Shown: positions 1 through 6,762, counted from the first letter of the stretch. The stretch: 20,681 nt of DNA from Chloroflexota bacterium (GCA_030615045.1 JAUWZY010000007.1:1-20681); one strand, 5' to 3'. Notes: generated by a model not told the origin, from the letters alone. Translations and numbers: made by a program.

Positions 1-25
1 ATTATTAGAACATCCGTGCTAATAT
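1..25 (+). promoter_or_regulatory. Partial SOS-like promoter-operator at the left edge
   Basis: GAACATCCGTGC at 8-19 is followed directly by the -10 candidate TAATAT at 20-25. This repeats the layout of the two complete copies near 3681 and 5311, where a GAAC-N4-GT(T/A)C box touches the -10 hexamer. The right half of the box is degenerate here. The -35 element would fall across the window edge and cannot be checked. The ATG of the next gene starts 9 nt after the -10. Confidence 0.45.
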
Positions 26-34
26 GCGGGTGAA

Positions 35-343
35 ATGCTTACTTACTTGGTCATCTCTCAATATGCGCTCACCGCAGTGAGCAGCGGGTTCAATGCCGGC
101 TATTTTTTGATTTATCGCTCGCAGGAGAGAAAGTACTGTGCTGGGGCTGCGGTATTAGCCGTCTTAAACCTGGCCCTTTTCATCGAAAGCTCCTATTTTG
201 GCGCCTTCGCTCTATTGCAGGGCGAGGTCTGGGCTTATCGCTTTTTCTTTGAGCCAGAGCACTGGTTTCTGGCCCATCTTTTCCTTTGCCTGAGCTCGCT
301 GCTGATCACCATTTTGATCTTACGGCAGCTAAGGCGCAGGTAA
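35..343 (+). CDS. Small multi-span membrane protein of the phage module
   Basis: This 102-residue protein has three hydrophobic stretches, at about residues 3-27, 36-62 and 77-96, and ends in a basic tail (RQLRRR) that should stay in the cytoplasm. I do not recognise a named family. It lies just upstream of the terminase genes. The ATG at 35 is preceded by GGGTGA (weak SD) and sits about 9 nt from a -10-like TAATAT. The next gene begins 18 nt after its stop behind a strong AAGGAGG, so the two probably share a transcript. A holin-like or superinfection-exclusion role is possible but unsupported. Confidence 0.6.
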   Translation: MLTYLVISQYALTAVSSGFNAGYFLIYRSQERKYCAGAAVLAVLNLALFIESSYFGAFALLQGEVWAYRFFFEPEHWFLAHLFLCLSSLLITILILRQLRRR

Positions 344-361
344 AAAGACTAAGGAGGAGAT

Positions 362-508
362 ATGTCCGTCCTATCCCGGGCTCTGGGAGAGGGCCACTGG
401 GAGCTGGCGGCGCTGTGCCTGCTTCTGGGCATGGTTGAGGTCATCTCCCAGCTCTCTCCGGATGGAGTGGAAGGGATAATCGAGGTCCTTGATGGCAAAA
501 AAGGCTAA
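362..508 (+). CDS. Short hydrophobic phage ORF, 48 residues
   Basis: The ATG at 362 follows a near-perfect SD (AAGGAGG at 350-356). The 48-codon frame encodes MSVLSRALGEGHWELAALCL, then a hydrophobic and acidic remainder ending in a lysine-glycine tail. One weak membrane-spanning or amphipathic helix is plausible at residues 14-31. Its last 17 bases overlap the start of the next gene, which suggests translational coupling. No family is recognised. The strong SD and the overlap are the reasons to call it real. Confidence 0.5.
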   Translation: MSVLSRALGEGHWELAALCLLLGMVEVISQLSPDGVEGIIEVLDGKKG

Positions 509-824
509 GAAAAAAGCCGCCGATGCCTTCTATGCTCAGGCATTGAGCGAGGCGGAGCAGGTGGAGCTTCGCCAGGCATGGGATGTCGAGGGCCTGGATG
601 AGGAGATTGCTTTGCTCCGACTCAGGCTTAAGCAGCTGCTCAGCGAGCACCCGGAGAATATGCCCTTGCTGTTACGGGCGATAGAGCTTCTGGTGAAGGC
701 TGTGGGCACAAGATATCGGCTGTCAAAAGATGCCAAGGAGAACCTGACCGATGCCGTCACCGGGGTGCTCAAAGAGGTCGGCGTCGCTATGCTGCCAGAG
801 GCGATAACGCATTTTTTGGGCTAA
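492..824 (+). CDS. Small helical phage protein in the small-terminase position
   Basis: This 110-residue protein has a lysine-rich start (MAKKAKKKAADAFYAQALSE) and then predicted helices such as EIALLRLRLKQLLSEHPENM and LLLRAIELLVKAVGTRYRLS. It ends 6 nt before the large terminase, where phages normally carry the small terminase subunit that recognises packaging DNA. The helical character and the position fit, but I see no diagnostic HTH motif, so the function is inferred from context. ATG 492 is preferred over TTG 489 because GAGGT at 482-486 is then 5 nt away. It overlaps the preceding small ORF by 17 nt. Confidence 0.72.
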   Translation: MAKKAKKKAADAFYAQALSEAEQVELRQAWDVEGLDEEIALLRLRLKQLLSEHPENMPLLLRAIELLVKAVGTRYRLSKDAKENLTDAVTGVLKEVGVAMLPEAITHFLG

Positions 825-829
825 GGGAA

Positions 830-2239
830 ATGGCAATTCGACATAAGCTGAGGCCATATCAGGTTGAGGTCGGGAAAGCGATCTTGGATAGCGTATTCAG
901 CGGCAAGGGATTGACCTTCTCGGTGGAGCTGGCGCGGCAGGGGGGCAAGAACGAGCTCTCGGCACAGCTTGAGGTGCTGCTGCTCACCCTGTTTATGGAT
1001 CTTGGCGGCAATGCCATAAAGTGCGCCCCAACATTCAAGCCGCAGACTATCATCAGCATGATGCGGCTCAAGGAGAGGCTCAATGATGCCGGTTTCTCCG
1101 GCTTTTGGCTCCCGGAGCATGGCTATATAGTGCGGCTGGGAAAGGCGCGCCAGATCTTCCTGAGCGCTGATAACTCAGCAAATGTGGTCGGAGCTACCGC
1201 CCATATCCTGCTCGAGGTCGATGAAAGCCAGGATGTGTCCAAGGAGAAGTATGCCAAGGAGTTCAAGCCTATGGGGGCAGCAACCAATGTGACCACGGTC
1301 CTCTACGGCACCGCCTGGGATGATGCCACCCTGTTGGAGGAGGTGAAGCAGCTCAATTCGGAGTTGGAGCGGAAGGATGGAATTAAGCGCCATTTTCGCT
1401 ATGACTGGCAAGAGGTGGCCAAATATAACGCTGATTATCTTCGCTACGTGGAGGGGGAAAAGGAGCGGCTGGGAGAAAGCCATCCCTTATTTTTGACCCA
1501 GTATTGCTTAAAGCCGCTTCGGGGTGGGGGGCGGTTCTTAACCTCAAGCCAGAGAGCGCAGCTCCAGGGGGATCATCCCCGTCGCCACCAGCCGGCTGAA
1601 AAAGGAGTCTATGTCGCTGGCATCGACTTAGCTGGAGAGGCTGAGGAAGGGGAGGATGCCGTGCTCAGGGCGATAAAGCCAAGGCAGGATTCCACGGTGG
1701 TAACCATCGGCGAGCTCGATTTTTCCGCTGTCAGTGAGCTTGTGCCACTGCCCCGGGTCGATATCGTGGAGCACTACTGGTGGACGGGGAGAGCTTATGC
1801 CAGCCTCTACCCTCAGCTTTTTGACCTGTTGAAGAATGTATGGCGGGCAAAACGAGTGGTTGTTGATGCCACCGGTGTCGGCGCCGGGGTGGCAAGCTTT
1901 CTGTCCTCGGCATTGGGCGGCTCGGTGGTCATGCCTTTCCAATTCAGCCAACAGAGCAAGTCCAAGCTCAGGTTTGAGCTTCTGGCGGCGCTGAATTCGG
2001 GCAGGGTCAAGATGTATACCCGGGATGGCTCTGAGGAATATCAGGAGTTCTGGCATGAGATGGAGCGAGCCAGAAGCAACTTTCGAGCAAATCAGACGAT
2101 GAACTTCTACGTCGACCCCAGCGAGGGCCATGACGACTTCTTGATGAGCTTGGCGCTCTTAGTGGAAGCAGCACGATATACACCACGGGGCGCTAAAGGG
2201 TTTTTACGGAGTGGAGCCCGAGCCAACCAGGGCTTGTAA
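830..2239 (+). CDS. terL: Phage terminase large subunit (packaging ATPase/nuclease)
   Basis: This 469-residue protein is the motor that pumps DNA into proheads and cuts it. The N-terminal ATPase has a degenerate Walker A (ELARQGGKNE, about residues 34-42), a Walker B with catalytic acid (LLEVDES, 127-133) and a coupling motif YGTAW (159-163). The C-terminal RNase H-like nuclease shows its acidic residues in GIDLAGE (D266), VVDATGVGAG (D346) and GHDDF (D435-D436). The length and motif order are normal and the gene looks intact. It follows the small-terminase candidate by 5 nt. The start at 830 has only a close AAGGG (823-827). A hairpin lies immediately after the stop, between it and the convergent propeller gene. 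Confidence 0.93.
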   Translation: MAIRHKLRPYQVEVGKAILDSVFSGKGLTFSVELARQGGKNELSAQLEVLLLTLFMDLGGNAIKCAPTFKPQTIISMMRLKERLNDAGFSGFWLPEHGYIVRLGKARQIFLSADNSANVVGATAHILLEVDESQDVSKEKYAKEFKPMGAATNVTTVLYGTAWDDATLLEEVKQLNSELERKDGIKRHFRYDWQEVAKYNADYLRYVEGEKERLGESHPLFLTQYCLKPLRGGGRFLTSSQRAQLQGDHPRRHQPAEKGVYVAGIDLAGEAEEGEDAVLRAIKPRQDSTVVTIGELDFSAVSELVPLPRVDIVEHYWWTGRAYASLYPQLFDLLKNVWRAKRVVVDATGVGAGVASFLSSALGGSVVMPFQFSQQSKSKLRFELLAALNSGRVKMYTRDGSEEYQEFWHEMERARSNFRANQTMNFYVDPSEGHDDFLMSLALLVEAARYTPRGAKGFLRSGARANQGL

Positions 2240-2241
2240 AG

Positions 2242-2269
2242 GCGGGGAGGCGATTATCAGCCTGCCCGC
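2242..2269. terminator. Hairpin between convergent terL and propeller gene
   Basis: Arms 2242-2251 and 2260-2269 pair over ten positions with one G-G mismatch around an 8-nt loop. The hairpin contains the stop codon of the leftward gene and starts 3 nt after terL. Neither strand has a U-run after the stem, so it may be a weak bidirectional terminator or just an mRNA 3' end stabiliser. Confidence 0.35.
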
Positions 2270-3555
2270 GTCCTTCTCACTATGAAGTAAGAGATGAGCC
2301 CTCCAGCGACGAATGCTCCCACCGCTATGCCCGCGATAGCACAGCCAGAAAGCCCACCGCAGCCTGCCGGCACAGTTATAGTCTCATATTTTATAGTGTA
2401 GTAATTATAAGTTGAGCCATCGGAGGAGTAGCCTGTGACTATTATATTGTCCTCGGAGTCAACAGCCACACCCATCGCCCCATCATCATAACCGCTGTCA
2501 TAGGTTGCATTCCCTATTTCATTGCCATCCTGATCGTATATTATGGTGTAGTAATTACTATCAGTTGAGCCATCGGAGGAGTAGCCTGTGACTATCACAT
2601 TATCCGCAGAATCAACAGCCAAACCCATGGGCCAATCGTCGTAACCACTGTCATAGGTTTTGCTCCATATTTCCTTGGGATTTGGGTCATATTTTATGGT
2701 GTGGTAATCCCAAGGAGATAGGCCATTATGGGGTTGGGATATGCCGGTGACTATTATGTTGCCCTCGGAATCAAGAGCCACACAGTGACCCTCATTATCG
2801 CCGCCACCGCCATAGGTTACCAGCCAGATCTGGGTGCCATTCGTTCCATTGTATTTAATGGTGTGCCAGTAGCCAAGAGCGTAGCCAGATTGGCCCGTGA
2901 CTATCACATTATCCTCGGAATCAACAGCGACACCAAAAGCCTCAGATACAGGGTCGTCCGCATAGGTTTCGTTCCATATCTCAGTGCCATTCTGGTTGTA
3001 TTTTATGGTGAGGTAATAAACACCAAGGTTGCGAGAGCAGCCTGTGACTATGATATTGTCCTGTGAGTCGACAGCCACAGCCATCGCCTGATCCGTTCTC
3101 CCATCGGCATAGGATTGGTTCCATATCTCATTGCCATCCTTATCGTATTTTATGGTGTAGTAATTATCCATCCCGTTGCCGGTGGCGTTGTGAGAGAAGC
3201 CGGTGACTATGATATTGTCCTCGGAATCAACAACCACACCGTAAGCCAGATCGTTATTTCCACCGTCATAGGATTTGCTCCATATTTCATTGCCATCCTT
3301 ATCGTATTTTATGGTGTGGTAATTATCAGTTGAGCCGTCATTAGAGTAGCCGGTGACTCTTACATTGTCCTCGGAATCAACAGCCACATCAAAAGCTGAA
3401 TCATGATAACCACTGTCATAGGCTTTGTGCCATAGCTCAACGAGCTCAACTTGGCCCGCTGCCAGGGCAGGTGTGGCGGGCAGAGCCGCCACCAAGGAGA
3501 GCACCAGGGCTAAAGCTGCCAGCGGTGCGAGCACAAATTCGATCTTTCTCATCAT
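2257..3555 (-). CDS. Secreted, membrane-anchored seven-bladed SBBP-type beta-propeller protein
   Basis: A signal peptide (basic MRKIEF start, hydrophobic core, cleavage near PALAA, about residue 34) is followed by seven repeats of about 50 residues. Each contains a variant of AVDSEDNIIVTGYSSDGST, then YYTIKYDKDGNEIW. These are SBBP/beta-propeller repeats, and seven copies are enough for one closed propeller. Near the C-terminus is a transmembrane segment (about 403-427), followed by RRTRAG, so the propeller would face outside while anchored in the membrane. The gene runs against the phage genes, between terL and the HTH/portal genes, and has its own promoter at 3584-3613. It is therefore a likely moron. 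GTG 3558, ATG 3555 and ATG 3552 are all possible starts. The ligand is unknown. Confidence 0.85.
   Translation of the reverse strand: MMRKIEFVLAPLAALALVLSLVAALPATPALAAGQVELVELWHKAYDSGYHDSAFDVAVDSEDNVRVTGYSNDGSTDNYHTIKYDKDGNEIWSKSYDGGNNDLAYGVVVDSEDNIIVTGFSHNATGNGMDNYYTIKYDKDGNEIWNQSYADGRTDQAMAVAVDSQDNIIVTGCSRNLGVYYLTIKYNQNGTEIWNETYADDPVSEAFGVAVDSEDNVIVTGQSGYALGYWHTIKYNGTNGTQIWLVTYGGGGDNEGHCVALDSEGNIIVTGISQPHNGLSPWDYHTIKYDPNPKEIWSKTYDSGYDDWPMGLAVDSADNVIVTGYSSDGSTDSNYYTIIYDQDGNEIGNATYDSGYDDGAMGVAVDSEDNIIVTGYSSDGSTYNYYTIKYETITVPAGCGGLSGCAIAGIAVGAFVAGGLISYFIVRRTRAG
2383..3432 (-). repeat. Seven in-frame tandem repeats of about 150 bp encoding propeller blades
   Basis: About 1050 bp divides into seven units averaging 150 bp (50 codons). 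Recurrent DNA words are visible on the plus strand, such as GACTATTATATTGTCCTCGG and ATTTTATGGTGTAGTAATTA. The units are protein repeats, not a CRISPR array. Units 6 and 7 share the longest identical peptides (TYDSGYDD, VTGYSSDGST), suggesting recent duplication or gene conversion. Confidence 0.85.
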
Positions 3556-3583
3556 CACCCACTTTTAAATTTGTTACGCGCCA

Positions 3584-3613
3584 AGTATAGACAAGGGGGA
3601 AAATCTTTGTCAA
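3584..3613 (-). promoter_or_regulatory. Sigma-70 promoter of the propeller gene
   Basis: On the minus strand a perfect -35 TTGACA (3613-3608) is separated by 18 nt from TATACT (3589-3584), a 5/6 match to the -10 consensus. The predicted transcript starts near 3577, giving a leader of about 20 nt before the ATG at 3555. Unlike the plus-strand phage promoters nearby, it carries no GAAC-N4-GTTC box, so it should be active in the lysogen. Confidence 0.7.
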
Positions 3614-3653
3614 CTTGTAGGTCTCGGCTTAGCATGTGCCCCAATTTTTGAAA

Positions 3654-3698
3654 AAGTGACAAAATCCCCTTGACGGTGTGGAACATATGTTCTATTAT
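3654..3698 (+). promoter_or_regulatory. SOS-like promoter-operator of the HTH gene (copy 1)
   Basis: The -35 TTGACG (3670-3675), a 17-nt spacer and the -10 TATTAT (3693-3698) form a good sigma-70 promoter. The spacer ends in the perfect palindrome GAACATATGTTC (3681-3692), which fits the Gram-positive LexA/DinR core GAAC-N4-GTTC. A bound repressor would block RNA polymerase. The upstream sequence AAGTGACAAAATCCCCTTGA is shared exactly with copy 2 at 5284. LexA binding is inferred; a phage repressor could use the same site. Confidence 0.75.
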
Positions 3699-3707
3699 GG
3701 GCTTGAG

Positions 3708-3959
3708 ATGGAGGTTCTCCTTCCTGAAGAACATGAATACCACGACCAGGGCTGTGACCTTTTCCCTTCTTGCCTTAACTGTCCTCTGCCGCGCTGCCGC
3801 TACGATGAACGGGGTGGCAGGACGGTGACCAATGAGCTCCGCGATGATGACGTCTTGAGACTCGAGGCTGAGGGCAAAGGCGTGAATGAATTGGCAGGGC
3901 TATTTGGAATTTCCAAGCGAACAGTACATCGCATCTTAAGGAGGGCTCGTAGAGGATAA
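3708..3959 (+). CDS. Small Cys-cluster plus helix-turn-helix DNA-binding protein
   Basis: This 83-residue protein has a four-cysteine motif CDLFPSCLNCPLPRC (C16, C22, C25, C30), likely to bind zinc or an iron-sulfur cluster. It is followed by a C-terminal HTH with ELAGLFGISKRTVHRILRRA, typical of resolvase or sigma-70 region 4 type helices. The frame is open back to GTG 3678, but that lies inside the promoter, so ATG 3708 (9 nt after the -10, no SD) is chosen and the mRNA is probably leaderless. The operator in its own promoter suggests autoregulation or SOS control. An alternative is a DNA-recognition subunit for packaging, as it sits directly before the portal gene. Confidence 0.7.
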   Translation: MEVLLPEEHEYHDQGCDLFPSCLNCPLPRCRYDERGGRTVTNELRDDDVLRLEAEGKGVNELAGLFGISKRTVHRILRRARRG

Positions 3960-3987
3960 TCTGACGCTAACCCAGCAGATTGCGCGC

Positions 3988-5280
3988 ATGGATTGGGACC
4001 GGCTCAAGGTTTATCGGGAGAACCTCGATTTCTATAACGGGGTGCAGTGGCAGGGCTACGCCCGGCGCCGAGAGCGAAGGCTGACTTTCAACTATGTCAA
4101 GGTATTCATCGATAAGGTTGCATCTTACTTAATGAGCGGGCTCAACTTCGTCATGGAGCCACTCGATGGCTCGCCCGAGGCCAAGGAGGGAGCAAGCAGG
4201 GCGGAACAAATCATATTTCGGGTATATGAGGAGAACAATCTGGAGCAGTTGGACTTTGATACCGAGCTTGATGCCGCTGTCTTGGGCGATGGCTGCTTTA
4301 AGGTGACCTGGGATGCCCAGGAGAGGCGAATTCAGGTCACATCTCCTGATGTTCAGGGGCTGTTCGTCTGGTGGCTGGGGGACAATGTTAACCGGGTGTG
4401 GCGAGTTGCCAGTCGCTATCGGCTTTCTGCCGATGAGGCAAATTATCTCTATGGCGTGCAGCGGAGCAAAGAAACCACGGTGGTCGAGGTCTGGACGGCC
4501 GAGGATTTCGAGCTCTGGCTTGATAATGAGCTCTGGGAGCAGAGAGCAAATCCCTATGGATTTATCCCCTTTGTCATCTATCCCAACCTCAGGGAGCCAA
4601 AGAAGTTCTGGGGGGTTTCTGATATCCCGCCGCTCATCGAGTCGGCACGGGAACTCAATCGGGCCCTATCCCAGCTTTCCCTGATCCTTGAGCTTTCCGG
4701 GAATCCCATCGCCGTTTTGGAGAACATCGAGGAGGCTCAAGACATCGCGGTGCAGCCAGGAGCAGTTTGGACCCTCCCCGAGAAAGCCAGGGCCTATCTG
4801 TTGGATCTGCTTCAGGGAGGCGGCATCAAGCTCCATGTCGACTACATCGACCTGCTCTATCGGGCGCTTCATGATCTCTCAGAGGCGCCGCGCACTGCCT
4901 TCGGCGACAATCGACAGGGGCTCTCCGGGATTGCCTTGGAGATGGAGCTGCACCCGCTGTTGCAGAAGGTGAAGAGGAAGCGGCTGGTCCGAACTGCAGC
5001 CTATAAGCGGCGCAATGAGATGATCCTCAAGATCTGGGAGCAGATGACCGGGGAGAGGTTCGGTCCCTGCCGTGCCCGCATCATCTGGGGTCCGGTGCTG
5101 CCTCAGGATCAGGGACGCCAGGTGCGAGACGAGGAGATATTGGTCGCCTCCGGGATTCATAGCCGGAGGCGGGCTATGGAAAACCTCGGCGTGCAAGACC
5201 CTGAAGCCGAATTCAGCCGCTGGCTGGAGGAGAGAAAGCTTCAGGAAAGCCTGAGGCCAGAATCTGACTCAGAGGCATGA
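3988..5280 (+). CDS. Phage portal protein (SPP1 gp6-like)
   Basis: This 430-residue protein would form the dodecameric ring at one capsid vertex through which DNA passes. The N-terminus (YRENLDFYNGVQWQGYARRR, then FNYVKVFIDKVASYLMSG) is typical of portal proteins. The middle and C-terminal parts carry IPPLIESARELNRALSQLSL, GLSGIALEMELHPLLQKVKR and a charged C-terminal tail. The length is normal for the family. ATG 3988 has no clear SD; the frame is open upstream to 3940 without an ATG, GTG or TTG, so a few extra residues from a rarer start cannot be excluded. It lies 28 nt after the HTH gene and is probably cotranscribed with it. Confidence 0.88.
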   Translation: MDWDRLKVYRENLDFYNGVQWQGYARRRERRLTFNYVKVFIDKVASYLMSGLNFVMEPLDGSPEAKEGASRAEQIIFRVYEENNLEQLDFDTELDAAVLGDGCFKVTWDAQERRIQVTSPDVQGLFVWWLGDNVNRVWRVASRYRLSADEANYLYGVQRSKETTVVEVWTAEDFELWLDNELWEQRANPYGFIPFVIYPNLREPKKFWGVSDIPPLIESARELNRALSQLSLILELSGNPIAVLENIEEAQDIAVQPGAVWTLPEKARAYLLDLLQGGGIKLHVDYIDLLYRALHDLSEAPRTAFGDNRQGLSGIALEMELHPLLQKVKRKRLVRTAAYKRRNEMILKIWEQMTGERFGPCRARIIWGPVLPQDQGRQVRDEEILVASGIHSRRRAMENLGVQDPEAEFSRWLEERKLQESLRPESDSEA

Positions 5281-5283
5281 CAG

Positions 5284-5328
5284 AAGTGACAAAATCCCCT
5301 TGACATTGTAGAACATATGTACTAAATT
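5284..5328 (+). promoter_or_regulatory. SOS-like promoter-operator of the scaffold/capsid genes (copy 2)
   Basis: A perfect -35 TTGACA (5300-5305), a 17-nt spacer and TAAATT (5323-5328) carry GAACATATGTAC (5311-5322) touching the -10. Compared with copy 1, the first 21 nt and the GAACATATGT core are identical while the bases between have drifted. The right half-site has one change from the perfect palindrome, so repression may be looser. The predicted start near 5335 lies at the SD of the scaffold gene (AAGGAGGT at 5333-5340), so the leader is extremely short. Confidence 0.75.
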
Positions 5329-5345
5329 AGCCAAGGAGGTGAGCA

Positions 5346-5738
5346 ATGAATGAGGAGCTCGAGACTGTGGAGCAAAGCCAAGGCGAGGCGCAAGAGCTCG
5401 AGGAGGTAGTGAACCAGCTCAAAGAGCAGTTGGCGAGTCGAGAGCAGGAGCTTGGCTCTCTCAAGGAGCAGCTGGCGCTCAGCGTGGCCGAATACCGCAC
5501 CTTGGTGCTGGCTGGAGTCCCTGAAATCCCGGAAGAGCTGGTGCAAGGGAGCACGGTGGAGGAAATCAATTCCTCGCTGACTAAGGCTCAGGAGATGGTG
5601 GAGAGGGTGAAGAGTCAAATCGAGGCCCAAAAAGCCAAGGAGAGGGTCCCTGCCGGGGCGCCAGCGAGGGTGGCACCGGACCTCTCAGCGCTATCTCCCA
5701 GGGATAAAATCGCCTACGCTTTGACCAAGAGTAAATAA
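5346..5738 (+). CDS. Coiled-coil phage scaffold-like protein
   Basis: This 130-residue acidic protein lies between portal and major capsid, the standard scaffold position. Residues about 12-45 form a heptad-rich coiled coil (EELEEVVNQLKEQLASREQE). A second helical part (GSTVEEINSSLTKAQEMVER) and a proline/alanine linker lead to a basic C-terminal tail (SPRDKIAYALTKSK), the end that in scaffolds often contacts the capsid shell. No protease catalytic motif is visible, so it does not look like a combined protease-scaffold. A strong SD (AAGGAGGT, 5333-5340) supports ATG 5346. It ends 16 nt before the capsid gene. Confidence 0.75.
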   Translation: MNEELETVEQSQGEAQELEEVVNQLKEQLASREQELGSLKEQLALSVAEYRTLVLAGVPEIPEELVQGSTVEEINSSLTKAQEMVERVKSQIEAQKAKERVPAGAPARVAPDLSALSPRDKIAYALTKSK

Positions 5739-5754
5739 ATAAGGAGGTTCGAAA

Positions 5755-6639
5755 ATGGCACTTACATTAGCAGAGGCAGCAAAGCTTTCCAACGATATCC
5801 TGCTCATCGGGGTTATCGAGACCATTGTCTACGAGAGCCCGGTGCTCCAGGTACTCCCCTTCATCGAGATCGTGGGCAACGGGCTGACCTATAACCGGGA
5901 GAATACGGCGCCAACTGTCCAGTTCTATGATGTCGGTGATGACTGGGCTGAATCGACCCCAACCTTCACTCAGCAGACAGCCACGCTGAAGATCTTGGGC
6001 GGTGACGCCGATGTCGATAACTTCCTCGCCGCCACCAGAAGCAATATCCAGGACCTGGAAGCAACTATAGTCCAGCTCAAGGCTAAGGCGGTGCAGCAGA
6101 AGTTCGATGACACCTTCGTCAACGGCGATACCACGATGGACACCAAGGCCTTTGACGGCATTGACAAGCTCTGCGCCGCAGGGCAGACGGTGAGCATGGG
6201 GACAAATGGCGACACGCTGACCTTGGATAAGCTCGATGAGCTCATCGACGAGATCAAGCGCGGCAAGCCTGAGATGCTTCTCATGAGCCGGAGGTCACGC
6301 AGAAAGCTCACTGCCCTGGCCAGAACCAGCAACATCTTTGAGACCGACCGCAACCAATTCGGACAGATGGTGCAGTATTATGATGGCGTCCCCATCGGGG
6401 TCAACGATTGGATCCCGGATGATAAGACAGTGGGCACCAGCAGCGATTGCTCCACCATCTACGCTGTTAAGTTCGGCGAGGGGGCACTGGCTGGGCTCAC
6501 CGCCCCCGGCGGGCTGCAGGCGGAAAGGGTGGGCAGCCTCGAGGCTAAGGATGCCACCAGGACCAGGGTTAAGTGGTATGTGTCGCTGGCCCTGTTCAGC
6601 ACCTTGAAGTTGGCTAAGCTCATCGGGGTTCGTGACTAA
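5755..6639 (+). CDS. Major capsid protein, HK97-fold
   Basis: This 294-residue protein forms the icosahedral shell. The N-terminal arm (LAEAAKLSNDILLIGVIETI) leads to a beta-rich E-loop area (NGLTYNRENTAP, SVQ-like TVQFYDVGDDW) and a long spine helix (NIQDLEATIVQLKAKAVQQK). The P- and A-domain part has MLLMSRRSRRKLTALARTSN and YYDGVPIGVNDWI, seen in many HK97-type capsid proteins. It lacks a cleavable delta-domain of usual size, consistent with a separate scaffold. The very strong SD AAGGAGGT (5741-5748) suits the most abundant virion protein. A rho-independent terminator follows 26-49 nt after the stop and may set the capsid-to-tail expression ratio. Confidence 0.9.
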   Translation: MALTLAEAAKLSNDILLIGVIETIVYESPVLQVLPFIEIVGNGLTYNRENTAPTVQFYDVGDDWAESTPTFTQQTATLKILGGDADVDNFLAATRSNIQDLEATIVQLKAKAVQQKFDDTFVNGDTTMDTKAFDGIDKLCAAGQTVSMGTNGDTLTLDKLDELIDEIKRGKPEMLLMSRRSRRKLTALARTSNIFETDRNQFGQMVQYYDGVPIGVNDWIPDDKTVGTSSDCSTIYAVKFGEGALAGLTAPGGLQAERVGSLEAKDATRTRVKWYVSLALFSTLKLAKLIGVRD

Positions 6640-6644
6640 GATAG

Positions 6645-6675
6645 GGGCGGAACTGGACTTCGTCCAGCCCCGCCC
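6645..6675 (+). promoter_or_regulatory. Extended hairpin overlapping the capsid terminator (possible antiterminator fold)
   Basis: GGGCGG (6645-6650) pairs with CCGCCC (6670-6675), and CTGGAC (6653-6658) pairs with GTCCAG (6662-6667) around a TTC loop, with a 2x2 internal loop (AA/CC). The right arm includes AGCCC (6666-6670), which is also needed for the terminator stem starting at 6666. The two folds cannot form together. Confidence 0.55.
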
Positions 6676-6688
6676 AAGGGGCTTTTTT
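6666..6688 (+). terminator. Rho-independent terminator after the major capsid gene
   Basis: AGCCCC (6666-6671) and GGGGCT (6678-6683) form a perfect 6-bp stem with loop GCCCAA, directly followed by five T residues (6684-6688). This is a textbook intrinsic terminator. It would give abundant capsid mRNA with partial read-through to the adaptor and tail genes, because no clear new promoter is visible before 6763. Confidence 0.8.
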
Positions 6689-6698
6689 AAATGGTGGG

Positions 6699-6715
6699 CT
6701 CAAGCTTAGCTTGAG
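6699..6715 (+). repeat. Perfect 7-bp inverted repeat in the leader of the adaptor gene
   Basis: CTCAAGC (6699-6705) and GCTTGAG (6709-6715) are perfect reverse complements around TTA. As RNA it forms a small hairpin 48 nt before the adaptor start; as DNA it is a dyad that could bind a regulator. It may be an RNA-processing or stabilising element for transcripts that pass the terminator. Confidence 0.5.
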
Positions 6716-6762
6716 AATAGGTCGGAGATGAGAAGTTACCCAGGGCTTTAAAGGAGAAGCGA

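Noticed and set aside
1628..2131. 167-residue minus-strand frame
   Set aside because: Antisense shadow of the terminase nuclease domain, whose acidic motifs are clearly encoded on the plus strand.
2728..3333. Plus-strand frames of 112 and 72 residues with repeated peptides
   Set aside because: Their repeats are just the complement of the propeller repeats; no SD is present.
2383..3432. Regular repeats that might look like a CRISPR array
   Set aside because: Units are about 150 bp, diverged, in frame and encode propeller blades; no short identical repeats with unique spacers.
3555..3743. Minus-strand frame of 62 residues across the divergent promoters
   Set aside because: It would run through both promoters and has no SD or recognisable sequence.
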